A stretch of 57,533 nucleotides of DNA from Pseudomonadales bacterium. Its GTDB lineage: Bacteria; Pseudomonadota; Gammaproteobacteria; Pseudomonadales; Azotimanducaceae. The notes beneath the pieces are model-generated. The model did not search any database. It was not told the DNA's origin and was given only the letters and a program-made list of their open reading frames with translations. A program made the translations under genes and the position numbers. Of this stretch, positions 16,917-25,811 are shown piece after piece; the first letter of the stretch is position 1; the number at the start of each line of letters is the position of its first letter. The DNA lies in contig JANQKS010000057.1 of the NCBI GenBank assembly GCA_028281005.1, positions 1-57,533 of the forward strand, read 5' to 3'.

Positions 16917-17162
16917 CTAGCCGTTTTGCCACTGTTCGATGGCGTAATAAATCCCGAACCCCGCGGAGACGATACCGCCGACGGCCAGAACACCAGCCAC
17001 TACCGGAGCCGCAACGGTCGCTGCACCTACGGTGAGGGCCGCGGCAGTGCCTGTTGCCACGCCCCATTCCGTGGAGGAACCGCCGTTCACCTCGTCAAGC
17101 TGGTCCAGGTCGAGATACAGCGGCTGTGACGCCGCCAAAGTTGCTTCATTTTGCATAGTCAT
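16917..17162 (-). CDS. Double-glycine-leader bacteriocin/microcin-like precursor
   Basis: An 81-residue precursor. The leader ends LDLDQLDEVNGG (about residues 17-28), the classic double-glycine leader with spaced hydrophobic residues cut by C39 peptidases. The predicted mature peptide of about 53 residues starts SSTEWG, is rich in Gly, Ala and Val, and has a hydrophobic zipper-like core (VAAPVVAGVLAVGG) ending in IYYAIEQWQNG. This resembles class II bacteriocins and pore-forming microcins. A strong ribosome-binding site (AAGGAAG) precedes the ATG, and a strong terminator follows. A signalling or membrane-structural peptide is an alternative. The only visible processing exporter is at 3824-7185. 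Confidence 0.75.
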   Translation of the reverse strand: MTMQNEATLAASQPLYLDLDQLDEVNGGSSTEWGVATGTAAALTVGAATVAAPVVAGVLAVGGIVSAGFGIYYAIEQWQNG

Positions 17163-17469
17163 GCTTCCTTTTGTTGAGAATCTTTAGTTGAAAAATTTGA
17201 AGAGAAATTTTGCTTCAACCGAAAACTGTTACGGTCGAGAGTGCGCCAATCAGGACAGGCATAGCAAGGCATGCGGGTGAACTTCCAACAGTCCTCCACA
17301 TTGCAATATCGGGCTGATATCAAAAACTGGCTAAAACGAACGCTTCGCCGTGCGTCGTCGGGGACAGCGCGTAGGATTTAGCCCACGATTTCGTGGACAT
17401 ATAGATACTAACGATAATTGTCTATGGAAGGTGAGAGGCGCAGATAGCCGCGCCCTCGCCGATACAACT
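17163..17469. other. Intergenic region upstream of the leader-peptide gene
   Basis: No supportable gene. The part near 17180-17230 is AT-rich, with a short inverted repeat TTGAAG/CTTCAA, and probably holds the leftward promoter of the leader-peptide gene. Near the other end an imperfect G+C-rich inverted repeat (about 17432-17458) lies just after the OmpA-lipoprotein stop and may be a weak terminator without a T-run. Confidence 0.4.
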
Positions 17470-18135
17470 TTAACCCGCCGTTAGGGGTTTGAGAATCAAC
17501 TCCACGCGCCGGTTGAGCTGACGCCCCGCCGATGTGCCATTGTCTGCCACCGGGTAGTGCGGACCGACACCCATCGTGTAAACCCGCATGTGATCAATGC
17601 CGGTACCCTTCAGATAGTTGGCCACGCTGGTGGCGCGTCGCTCGGACAGATCCATGTTGTATTCCACCGCACCGGTACTGTCCGTGTGGCCGGTAACATC
17701 CACCAATGTCTGATCGTATTCTTTCAGCACCAAGCTGACAGAATCCAACACCGGCAGGAACTGATTCTGTAAATCGGATCGATCCACGTCGAACGTGATG
17801 TTGCCGGGCATGTTTAACACTACATCGTCACCCATGCGTGTGACGCTGACACCGGTGCCTTGCAGCTGCTGCCGTAGGCGCGCTTCCTGGGCATCCATAT
17901 ACGAACCGATACCTGCGCCGCTCAACGCGCCCACGCCCGCACCGATCAGGGCACGTTTGCGGCGTTCATCGGCATCATCACCGGTCAGTGCGCCAATCAC
18001 AGCGCCAACCGCCGCACCAATGGCCGCACCTTTACCGGTGTTCGAAGCTTCGCGTTCGCCCGTGTAGGGGTTGGTGGTGCACGCCGCGAGTGAAAACATA
18101 AGAACCATCATTGATGGCCAACGTAGGTAGTGCAT
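17470..18135 (-). CDS. Glycine-zipper/OmpA-domain lipoprotein (YiaD-like)
   Basis: A 221-residue outer-membrane lipoprotein. The signal ends with lipobox FSLAAC (Cys19). Residues 33-75 carry two glycine-zipper segments (GKGAAIGAAVGAVIGALTG and GAGVGALSGAGIG). The C-terminal OmpA domain (about 110-218) has DVTGHTDSTG and the conserved LNRRVEL end, so it should bind peptidoglycan. This architecture matches YiaD/PAL-related proteins that tether the outer membrane. It is a single-gene unit with a good ribosome-binding site (AAGGAG) upstream of the ATG. Confidence 0.9.
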   Translation of the reverse strand: MHYLRWPSMMVLMFSLAACTTNPYTGEREASNTGKGAAIGAAVGAVIGALTGDDADERRKRALIGAGVGALSGAGIGSYMDAQEARLRQQLQGTGVSVTRMGDDVVLNMPGNITFDVDRSDLQNQFLPVLDSVSLVLKEYDQTLVDVTGHTDSTGAVEYNMDLSERRATSVANYLKGTGIDHMRVYTMGVGPHYPVADNGTSAGRQLNRRVELILKPLTAG

Positions 18136-18480
18136 TTACATTCTCCTTAAGCAGTAACCCGAGAGTTTGCCACAAATAGCTGAAGGGAAGCTGAATCGGC
18201 TCGCAATACTGTAAGGAATCTTCTTTTCGAAGGAACGCTCATAGTCGTTCACGGGTATATGGAGATGATGATGCCTTGCAAGCGACCCTAGAACTATTCT
18301 AGAGGCTGGGGCCGGAGGAAAGAAAATCTGCGGCTGGATTAAACCAAACAGCCACAATCAACTGTGCATGTTCGAAGCACCAGGGTAGAATCACCGACGC
18401 CCAGCAGATTCGTAAACCATCACTAGCTCAACATCTTCTCCAGTGCTGATTTCACCACACGGAAGCGGCTTAGCAATCTA
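18136..18480. other. Divergent intergenic region before the polysaccharide locus
   Basis: 345 bases between the leftward OmpA lipoprotein and rightward wecB. An open frame on the minus strand (18136-18357) has no ribosome-binding site or family resemblance and is probably chance. The region should hold both promoters. I saw no ops/JUMPstart-like element and no strong hairpin. Confidence 0.4.
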
Positions 18481-19626
18481 ATGTCGCAAATTAAGACCCT
18501 CTGCGTTTTCGGTACACGGCCGGAAGCCATCAAGATGGCGCCAGTCGTTCAAGCTCTGGAACAGGACGCGCGCTTTCAGGCGGAAGTTTGCGTTACTGGC
18601 CAACATCGGGAAATGCTGGATCAAGTGTTACGTTTGTTTGAAATCACGCCCCGATTTGACCTCAACATCATGAAACCCGGGCAGTCTCTCGGCGACATCA
18701 CCGCATCTGTGATGAATAAACTGACAAAGGTCTTAGTAGAGTATCGACCAAGTGTCGTCCTAGTTCATGGTGACACAACTACGACATTTGCAGCGACATT
18801 GGCTGCCTACTATCAGCAAATCCCTACAGCCCACGTAGAGGCTGGGCTTCGTACAGGCAATCTGTACTCGCCTTGGCCAGAAGAGGCCAATCGTAAACTG
18901 ACTGGCGCACTAGCTACGTTACATTTCGCTCCTACGTCGGGTGCACGCGCCAACCTTCTGCGCGAAGGTGTCAGCGAAAAATCCATCTTTGTAACTGGCA
19001 ACACGGTTATTGATGCGCTGTTAGCCGCGGACAGAATAATCCGAACACAAGCGTCTCTACAGACGGATTTCAGATCGAAGTTTGCCTTCCTCCGCAGTAA
19101 ATCCAGGCTGATACTAATTACAGGACATCGACGAGAGAGCTTTGGTGGTGGGTTCGAACGCATTTGTGAAGCCATCCGTCAAACTGCCAGGACTCATGCT
19201 GAAGTAGATTTCGTATATCCGGTGCACCTGAACCCTAACGTCCGGGAACCCGTAAATCGACTGCTGTCTGATTTATCTAACGTTCATTTAATTGAGCCAT
19301 TGGATTATCTTCCGTTTGTATACTTAATGGGGCTTGCATATATCGTTTTGACGGATTCCGGCGGTATCCAGGAGGAGGCCCCATCGCTAGGAAAACCAGT
19401 GCTTGTGATGCGTGAAACAACAGAGCGGCCCGAAGCAGTGGAAGCGGGCACAGTTAAGCTGGTGGGTACGAACGTAACTACAATAACGGACAACCTAGAA
19501 CGGCTACTTACCGACGAAAGTGCGTACAGCGAAATGAGTTTCGCGCACAACCCTTACGGAGACGGAAAAGCATGTTCACGGATCGTCGACCCACTTTACG
19601 ATTTCCTAAGCCACTCTAACACCTAG
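18481..19626 (+). CDS. wecB: UDP-N-acetylglucosamine 2-epimerase (non-hydrolysing)
   Basis: A 381-residue enzyme that converts UDP-GlcNAc to UDP-ManNAc, the first step toward UDP-ManNAcA. Family motifs: [14 protein letters not shown] at the N-terminus, [10 protein letters not shown] near 95, HVEAGLRTG near 119, TGHRRESFG near 218, and [20 protein letters not shown] near 296. The length is normal. It lies 9 bases upstream of wecC, so the two form an operon at the left edge of the polysaccharide locus. The start ATG has only a weak ribosome-binding site. Confidence 0.93.
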   Translation: MSQIKTLCVFGTRPEAIKMAPVVQALEQDARFQAEVCVTGQHREMLDQVLRLFEITPRFDLNIMKPGQSLGDITASVMNKLTKVLVEYRPSVVLVHGDTTTTFAATLAAYYQQIPTAHVEAGLRTGNLYSPWPEEANRKLTGALATLHFAPTSGARANLLREGVSEKSIFVTGNTVIDALLAADRIIRTQASLQTDFRSKFAFLRSKSRLILITGHRRESFGGGFERICEAIRQTARTHAEVDFVYPVHLNPNVREPVNRLLSDLSNVHLIEPLDYLPFVYLMGLAYIVLTDSGGIQEEAPSLGKPVLVMRETTERPEAVEAGTVKLVGTNVTTITDNLERLLTDESAYSEMSFAHNPYGDGKACSRIVDPLYDFLSHSNT

Positions 19627-19635
19627 GTAATCTGC

Positions 19636-20889
19636 ATGAGCGAAAACAACGCTATAAAGCGCGTATCTGTCATTGGGTTAGGCTATATCGGGTTGCCGAC
19701 AGCTGCGGTCCTCGCATCCAGAAAGATCGAAGTGATCGGCATCGATGTCAACCAGGCAGTCGTAGATACCATCAACAATGGAGACGTCCACATAATCGAG
19801 CCTGACCTGGATATCGTTGTGCGAGCAGCGGTCAACCAGGGGTTCTTAAAAGCCAGCACAAAGCCGGAACCAGCTGACGCTTTTCTTATTGCGGTGCCCA
19901 CCCCATTTAAGGACGGACATTTACCTGATTTAAGGCACGTTGAATCCGCCACTCGCGCGATTGCAAAGGTACTAAAACCAGGAAATCTAATCATACTCGA
20001 GTCCACGTCACCAGTCGGAACCACTGAGCAACTCTGCAAATGGCTGGCTGAAGATCGCACGGATCTGAACTTCCCAGGTACGAATGGTCCGATCGATGTG
20101 CACGTTGCGCATTGCCCAGAACGCGTATTGCCTGGTCACGTTTTAAATGAACTGATAAACAATGACCGAGTAATTGGCGGTCTTACTGCAGCATGTTCCG
20201 AACGGGCGATGCAGCTTTATGAGACATTTGTAGAAGCGGATATGTTGGTGACTAACGCTCGGACCGCGGAGATGTGCAAGCTTGTCGAAAACAGCTTCAG
20301 GGACGTGAACATCGCGTTTGCAAATGAGCTTTCCATAGTGTGCGACAAAGCCGACATAAGCGTCTGGGAACTAATTAAGCTCGCAAACCATCATCCCAGA
20401 GTGAACATATTGCAACCTGGCGCTGGCGTTGGTGGCCACTGCATTGCTGTTGATCCGTGGTTCATCGTCAGTCAGGCAGGTGATGACGCACGTCTCATTC
20501 GCACCGCGCGCGAAGTCAACGACTACAAGCCAAATTTCGTCGCCGACAAGATCTGCGCTACCGCAAAACAAGCAAACACAAACAAAATTACTTGCCTGGG
20601 ACTTGCATTCAAACCGGATATCGACGATCTACGTGAGAGCCCGGCTCTTGAGGTGGTTCGAATTCTCGTCCAACGAGGAGTTGAACTCACAATTGTCGAA
20701 CCCAATATTGAAGAGCTACCCTACGATCTCAGGTCACTAGATTGCCGGTTCGCCAGCGTGCAGGACCTTACAGAAATAAGAAATGCGGTTTTTGCGATTC
20801 TGGTTGCACATAAGCAGTTTATTGGACTGCAAAGGCAGGTAGGCTGCGAGCTACTCGACTTCTGTGGAGCAACGTTTACAGCCACTTAG
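19636..20889 (+). CDS. wecC: UDP-N-acetyl-D-mannosamine dehydrogenase
   Basis: A 417-residue NAD-dependent UDP-sugar 6-dehydrogenase that oxidises UDP-ManNAc to UDP-ManNAcA. It has the N-terminal Rossmann motif GLGYIGLPTA, the middle ENSFRDVNIAFANE segment, the catalytic Cys in GVGGHCIAVDPWF (about residue 272) and the C-terminal LGLAFKPDIDDLRESPA. Together with wecB it supplies an acidic HexNAcA sugar to the locus. Other UDP-HexNAc dehydrogenases (e.g. WbpA-like) look similar, but pairing with WecB favours ManNAc as substrate. Confidence 0.9.
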   Translation: MSENNAIKRVSVIGLGYIGLPTAAVLASRKIEVIGIDVNQAVVDTINNGDVHIIEPDLDIVVRAAVNQGFLKASTKPEPADAFLIAVPTPFKDGHLPDLRHVESATRAIAKVLKPGNLIILESTSPVGTTEQLCKWLAEDRTDLNFPGTNGPIDVHVAHCPERVLPGHVLNELINNDRVIGGLTAACSERAMQLYETFVEADMLVTNARTAEMCKLVENSFRDVNIAFANELSIVCDKADISVWELIKLANHHPRVNILQPGAGVGGHCIAVDPWFIVSQAGDDARLIRTAREVNDYKPNFVADKICATAKQANTNKITCLGLAFKPDIDDLRESPALEVVRILVQRGVELTIVEPNIEELPYDLRSLDCRFASVQDLTEIRNAVFAILVAHKQFIGLQRQVGCELLDFCGATFTAT

Positions 20890-20891
20890 GC

Positions 20892-20927
20892 GTTTCACTA
20901 GAGATGATCCAAACCCTTCAGTGAAAC
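20892..20927. terminator. Possible bidirectional terminator between convergent genes
   Basis: GTTTCACT (20892-20899) and AGTGAAAC (20920-20927) form an 8-bp inverted repeat with a 20-nt loop between the wecC stop and the convergent lipoprotein stop, which it overlaps. There is no T-run on either side, so termination by this structure alone is doubtful. Confidence 0.35.
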
Positions 20928-22159
20928 GGCACATCGTACGCTTCTAACAATTCTATGAATGCAGACTTTACTGTCGGATCACGCGCGGATCCAACAGAGA
21001 ACACGCCTCGAGTTAGGAGCGCCATGTAAGCAGTTATTCCCTGTCCAAGACCTCGTTCTTTGAGCGCCGGCCCCCATTGATGGGGACCGCTGAACGCACC
21101 GGCCAAATCGCGGTTTGGATTGAAACATGTACAGAGCGCTTCTTCACAATCTACTAAGATCGGACAGCGGCTGGTTTCGATAAGCGATTCAGGAACTAGC
21201 CGTTCTACTTTGGACACATCGCTTTGTCGATAAACGTCACGATTAAGTTCCCCTGATCGAAATCGTGCAAGTAAAACTGCTAAAGGCACTAACTGGCCAT
21301 TTTCAACGAAGGAAACACCATACGTTGAATCAAGAATATAGAATCGCCAACGTGCTTGTTCCGTGGCTTCAGCCAATACCGTTATTACGTGGGTTAGTTC
21401 ACCAGGCAGCCCGAAATTTAGAGTAAAGGCTTGGTAATCAAAAAGGGCCATGACTTTACTCAGAAAAGTCGCATGACCGCCACAAAAATAGCCGCCTGCA
21501 TTTGGTTCTAAAACCTCGAAAAATATCTTCGAGGCGCTAATGTTAGCAATCTCGTTCGTGTTGCGATTAACGAGATCTACGTCGTAACCATCATCCGAAT
21601 GTAGTACTGTCCAATCGAGCAACTGAATGATCGCGTAGTGCGGATCACTTTCTATTGCCGTGTGTAGACCTGGTAGATCGCTGAAGATACGCCTGCGAAG
21701 GTCTTTATCGGTCACACAGGTGTCGCACACTTCAATTCGCACGTCTGTAAGCGCGTAATTGACCACACCATCAGAGTAGATCAATAGTTCAATTTCATTT
21801 GTACCATCTATCTGATATTCAACGGGCTGACCGCTCGGGGCATTAAGGTAGATTGCCGACCCATCAGCCTTCTTCAACCTGACAGTTACTGGCCTGTCCT
21901 GTAACTCCCTACCATCCAGTGTAAGTACATACGTCCTGCCTTCATCCAAAGAGCGACGCAGGAATAATCCTCCACTGGGTGATTTCGTCTGGATCAACAA
22001 CCCGGTTTCGTCCGTGGTTATCTTTACCTTGTTAAACGGGTCGCTATTCCAAAATTCTAAAAACGAATGGTCAGGAAGAACTGGCGCGTTCTGGCCACAC
22101 CCACACATTAGAACCGTTCCAACAGACAATACCAATAATCGTTTTACGATTTTCTCCAT
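20918..22159 (-). CDS. Transglutaminase-like lipoprotein with N-terminal beta-sandwich
   Basis: A 413-residue secreted lipoprotein (lipobox LMCGCG, about Cys20). Residues about 35-145 form a beta-rich module (LDEGRTYVLTLDGRELQDRP and NEIELLIYSDGVVNYALTDV). The C-terminal half contains GGYFCGGHATFLSKVMALF, then LTHVITVLAE and FYILDSTYGVSF, in the Cys-His-Asp order of the transglutaminase/protease fold. It may cross-link, cut or acylate something at the surface; the substrate is unknown. It is the last gene on the leftward strand of the polysaccharide locus, about 30 bases after asnB. Its beta module resembles inserts in the FkbM protein and the 893-residue dehydrogenase of this locus. Confidence 0.65.
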   Translation of the reverse strand: MEKIVKRLLVLSVGTVLMCGCGQNAPVLPDHSFLEFWNSDPFNKVKITTDETGLLIQTKSPSGGLFLRRSLDEGRTYVLTLDGRELQDRPVTVRLKKADGSAIYLNAPSGQPVEYQIDGTNEIELLIYSDGVVNYALTDVRIEVCDTCVTDKDLRRRIFSDLPGLHTAIESDPHYAIIQLLDWTVLHSDDGYDVDLVNRNTNEIANISASKIFFEVLEPNAGGYFCGGHATFLSKVMALFDYQAFTLNFGLPGELTHVITVLAEATEQARWRFYILDSTYGVSFVENGQLVPLAVLLARFRSGELNRDVYRQSDVSKVERLVPESLIETSRCPILVDCEEALCTCFNPNRDLAGAFSGPHQWGPALKERGLGQGITAYMALLTRGVFSVGSARDPTVKSAFIELLEAYDVPFH

Positions 22160-22191
22160 CGATTAGTTTTTGGGCGAACCTGAAAGGAGAA

Positions 22192-24189
22192 TCAAAAACT
22201 ATCTAACCCGTCGCCGATCCAATGTTCATGCCAGAGCACCGCGTTCAATATGTTCCAAAGGTGGAAGCCATAGTTGAGCTTACCACTAACCTGGCCCTTC
22301 AGGAGATCCTCGACGTAACTATTATTCAATAAGTTTCTCTTTTTGATTTCTGATCGCTTGTAAAGTGCTAGCGTGCGAGGTCCAAAATCCGACTCCGTGA
22401 ACCACTTATCCATGGGAGCACCGAAACCCTGTTTACGCCTGTAAAGCAGGTCCTCGCTCATATAAGGTTCCGCTGCTTTCTTCAGAACCCTTTTACCTAA
22501 ACCATCTTTCAGCTTGTAGTGAGGCGGACACCTCCGAGCAAACTCCACTACATCGTGATCAAGAAACGGAACGCGCGCCTCAATCGAGTGCGCCATGGTC
22601 ATTTTGTCTACGCGCATCAGCAGATGTTCAGGTAGACGCAGCTTCAACTCCATGTAGGGAATCTTTAACAGCGCTTCATCTTCACGATCAGACCAGTTCA
22701 TCCCATGCAGGTATTCCGCCACTACTCCATGGCTATCGGTGTTGAGGAACCCGGCCGGTATCAAGCCCGGAATTGGGCAGTGGGGCACAAAATCGAACTT
22801 CTCGGCAGCGGGAATCAGTTGGTCTTTCAAGGCACCCCACCAGCAGATGGCGCCACCCCAGAACAACTCTTTTCCCCGCCACGCCCGTTCAGCGATCTCG
22901 TGGTCTTCTGTCACGCCATGACTCTTGTCGATCAGCCCTCTCAAATTATCGTCAAGCTGGCCGCGTTTAATGGGCGCATAGATATTTTCAAACTTGTCGC
23001 GATAGTGATCGCACCACCAGTAACCCAGAAAATTCTCATCCGCACCTTCACCCACCTGGACAACCGTCGTTCCGCTCTCTTTTACCAGACGTGCGAGAAA
23101 GTAGAGAGGAATGCACACGTTATCCGCGATCGGTTCGTCCTGCATTTCCACCAGCTTTGGAAGAAAATCCAGAGCCTCCTGAGAATTTATCCGCGTTTCA
23201 TGATGGTCTGTGTTGTACTGGCGTGCGATTGTCTGAGCATGGTCATACTCATTGAACTGATCGTACCGTTCATACCCGACGGTAAACGTTGTTACAGGCC
23301 GGTCCATCAGCTCAGACATCAGGGCAACGTTGAGACTCGAATCTACTCCACCACTCAGGAGCACCCCAAATGGTACGTCACTGACCATCCGTCTTTCGAT
23401 AGACTTCTTGAGTAGTCGAGTCAACTCACTGACTGCATCTTCGTAGGGTAACTCCGCCTCCGTATAAAGATCGCCCGGAAATGGACGACAATCGTAGTAC
23501 TGTCGCGCGCTACTTGTTCCATCACTGTGAATGCTCGCACAGTACCCTGCCGGCAGTTTGAAAATACCCTTAAACATCGTCAGCGGCGCAGGCGCAACTA
23601 TAAAACTGAGATAATGGTTAAAAGCCAGCGAGTCCATATCCCGATGGACATGAGGATGCTTTAGAAGCGCTTTGATTTCCGAGGCAAATAGCCACTCCCC
23701 TTTATTCGTTCTTGAAAAGTATAAGGGCTTAATACCAATCCGGTCTCTGCACAGGTGTAATACTGGGTTATGCGGGTTGCGCATGTCGTAAACAGCAAAC
23801 GCAAACATACCGTACAACTTTTCCACGCAGTCTATCCCCCACTCTGCAAATGCATAGAGAAGTGTTTCAGTATCGGAATGGTCTGTTCTGAACCGGTACT
23901 TACCTAACGCTTCGATCTCGCGGCGTATCTGTTGATGATTGTAGATTTCACCGTTAAATACGATGACCAGTTTCCCGTCTGCGCTGAGCATGGGCTGATT
24001 CGCCGATTCAGACAGGTCGATAATAGATAGTCGCCTGTGTCCCAGTGCGCATTTACCATCTTCCGAACGCCAATACCCCGCGCCATCCGGACCGCGATGC
24101 TCCATAGCATCCCGCATCGATTCCATCACACCACGACCTACGCTCCCACCTGCCGAAAGCGGATGGTAGCTACCAACAATGCCACACAT
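22192..24189 (-). CDS. asnB: AsnB-like glutamine amidotransferase (copy 1)
   Basis: A 665-residue glutamine-hydrolysing asparagine-synthetase homologue. The mature N-terminal nucleophile is Cys2 (MCGIVGSYHP); HRGPDGAGYW, FNGEIYNH and the glutaminase domain follow. The synthetase domain has the PP-loop LSGGVDSS near residue 285 and EARVPFLDHDVVEF near 550. The usual GADELFGGY motif is altered to GADENFLGY. Homologues in polysaccharide loci amidate sugar carboxylates (uronamides), for example WbpS; this is the likeliest role here given WecC. True asparagine synthesis cannot be excluded. A second copy is at 37971-39953. Confidence 0.9.
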   Translation of the reverse strand: MCGIVGSYHPLSAGGSVGRGVMESMRDAMEHRGPDGAGYWRSEDGKCALGHRRLSIIDLSESANQPMLSADGKLVIVFNGEIYNHQQIRREIEALGKYRFRTDHSDTETLLYAFAEWGIDCVEKLYGMFAFAVYDMRNPHNPVLHLCRDRIGIKPLYFSRTNKGEWLFASEIKALLKHPHVHRDMDSLAFNHYLSFIVAPAPLTMFKGIFKLPAGYCASIHSDGTSSARQYYDCRPFPGDLYTEAELPYEDAVSELTRLLKKSIERRMVSDVPFGVLLSGGVDSSLNVALMSELMDRPVTTFTVGYERYDQFNEYDHAQTIARQYNTDHHETRINSQEALDFLPKLVEMQDEPIADNVCIPLYFLARLVKESGTTVVQVGEGADENFLGYWWCDHYRDKFENIYAPIKRGQLDDNLRGLIDKSHGVTEDHEIAERAWRGKELFWGGAICWWGALKDQLIPAAEKFDFVPHCPIPGLIPAGFLNTDSHGVVAEYLHGMNWSDREDEALLKIPYMELKLRLPEHLLMRVDKMTMAHSIEARVPFLDHDVVEFARRCPPHYKLKDGLGKRVLKKAAEPYMSEDLLYRRKQGFGAPMDKWFTESDFGPRTLALYKRSEIKKRNLLNNSYVEDLLKGQVSGKLNYGFHLWNILNAVLWHEHWIGDGLDSF

Positions 24190-24224
24190 TATTTAATTTG
24201 ATTTACCGTTTCTAATTGTTCTTT

Positions 24225-25808
24225 TTAAGAAGCTTGCTGGCGTTTCCTATTTTTCCTGGTCCCGGCTTCGATTTCATTCTGTTCCTGGTCGATCGGAAGA
24301 ACCGCATCGCCGGAACCGCTATCTTTTGCCCGGATGTCATCATCCATGTCACACGAAACACCAGATTCGTCCGCATCTTCGTTTGTCCCATCCACGCACG
24401 CCATCGTGCCCCGATGTGTAAACAGTGCCTTTTCGTCCAGACCGCCTAAGGCCATGACTTTTGCGATCAAACGTTGCGGACACGCGATGACATTCGACGC
24501 ATGTTCACCGCGCACGTCGATCAATCTAGGCTTGCCCTCCAGCATGTCCATCAGTACGTATTGTCGTTCTGCGAACCATACGTGAAATTGTTCAAGCACA
24601 TCGGCTTCTAACGAACTGTTGATCAATTCCACCATGAGTAAGGGTTGATAACGCGAGATCGTCTTTTCCGCACCTCTCAGCGCATCAAACTCTGCGCCTT
24701 CTATATCGATCTTGATAACATCGATGGATTCACGCTGGAAATCGGCAAAAAACTCATCAAGACTGATCATCTCCACCGGATACTGCTCTATCTGCCGATC
24801 ATCCACACTAGAACCTTTGATCTTCAATACGTATTCTTTTTTACCGTCCAACTCAGCACGCATCACAATGCCTGCCCCGTCAGAGCCAGAAATGACGATG
24901 CTATTCCCAACTTCCACTTTCGGCGAGTATACAGAACGAATATCAAAACCAGGGAAGCGCTCTCTTAGCTTATGGGATGTTTCGACCTGCCCTTCTTCAT
25001 CAATACCGTCCACAAACCAGGGACCTAACATCCCATCCGCCGGATCAATTTGCACTGAACCCAGCTCGTAGCTGAAATATTGATCAGAGTAGATCAATAC
25101 TTCGATACAGTTCGCTTTCCCAATCGGAATTTCTGTTACACCATCGGCAACACCGCTCCAAAAAAGGTGTACCCGGTCAGTGGTGAATCGAACGGTGGGT
25201 AATGTCGTCGACAAAGACAGCCCTTTGAGCGAGTTGTGCCCGTTGTACTCTGCATCAGCAATATAAAGTGTTTCAGTGCCGCTTTTCTCACCTATGGCAA
25301 ATGCGTGGAGGGCCACATTAGAAATACGGTTGATATCCATGTTGCGCAGCAGTGATCTCGATTCTCTGCGACTGGGTTCAAAGGCAATAACCTGGCCGCT
25401 GGCTCCGACCTGGCGTGCTGCAAAAAGACTGTAAACCCCGACATTGGCGCCTACGTCAACAAACGTCTGCCCTTTTTCCAGTATCTGTCCCAAAAACCAG
25501 AACTCGTTCGGGTCGAAAGATTGGTCAACAAATATCTGTCTGCCCAACTCACTTGGGCCTGCAAATTCAAGCGTGGTGTCGTTGTACCACTTCGTGCGTA
25601 TTGGAAACAAATGCTCCGAATAAAAACAACACACTTCCCATTGCTCAAGGCGACGTTTACCTTCCTCTGACAAACGGTCCCAATCCATCGCCCAGTTCGG
25701 CTCAGGGTCCGTTTTGATTGGCAACATTTCTTGTTCAACAAACTGTCGGAACTGGCGTAACAGCTTGCTGTGCATCCGTTGCTGCTTAATCTGATCATTT
25801 CCGCTCAT
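24225..25808 (-). CDS. FkbM-family methyltransferase with inserted beta module
   Basis: A 527-residue protein. The FkbM methyltransferase core is split: the SAM motif TFVDVGANVGVYSLFAARQVG lies near residue 110 (key part DVGANVG), and the C-terminal core motif DVIKIDIEGAEFDALRGAE is near 385. Between them lies an insert of about 200 residues, beta-rich, with IEVLIYSDQYFSYELGSVQI and KKEYVLKIKG, resembling the module in the neighbouring lipoprotein. The C-terminus ends in a disordered acidic-then-basic tail. FkbM enzymes methylate hydroxyls of sugars or polyketides; a polysaccharide role is inferred from position between wzt and asnB. Confidence 0.8.
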   Translation of the reverse strand: MSGNDQIKQQRMHSKLLRQFRQFVEQEMLPIKTDPEPNWAMDWDRLSEEGKRRLEQWEVCCFYSEHLFPIRTKWYNDTTLEFAGPSELGRQIFVDQSFDPNEFWFLGQILEKGQTFVDVGANVGVYSLFAARQVGASGQVIAFEPSRRESRSLLRNMDINRISNVALHAFAIGEKSGTETLYIADAEYNGHNSLKGLSLSTTLPTVRFTTDRVHLFWSGVADGVTEIPIGKANCIEVLIYSDQYFSYELGSVQIDPADGMLGPWFVDGIDEEGQVETSHKLRERFPGFDIRSVYSPKVEVGNSIVISGSDGAGIVMRAELDGKKEYVLKIKGSSVDDRQIEQYPVEMISLDEFFADFQRESIDVIKIDIEGAEFDALRGAEKTISRYQPLLMVELINSSLEADVLEQFHVWFAERQYVLMDMLEGKPRLIDVRGEHASNVIACPQRLIAKVMALGGLDEKALFTHRGTMACVDGTNEDADESGVSCDMDDDIRAKDSGSGDAVLPIDQEQNEIEAGTRKNRKRQQAS

Positions 25809-25811
25809 GAG

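Noticed and set aside
18136-18357. A 73-residue frame upstream of the OmpA lipoprotein
   Set aside because: No ribosome-binding site, no family, and it sits where promoters should be.
22705-23415. A 236-residue frame opposite asnB copy 1
   Set aside because: Antisense to conserved AsnB sequence, with no recognisable domain.
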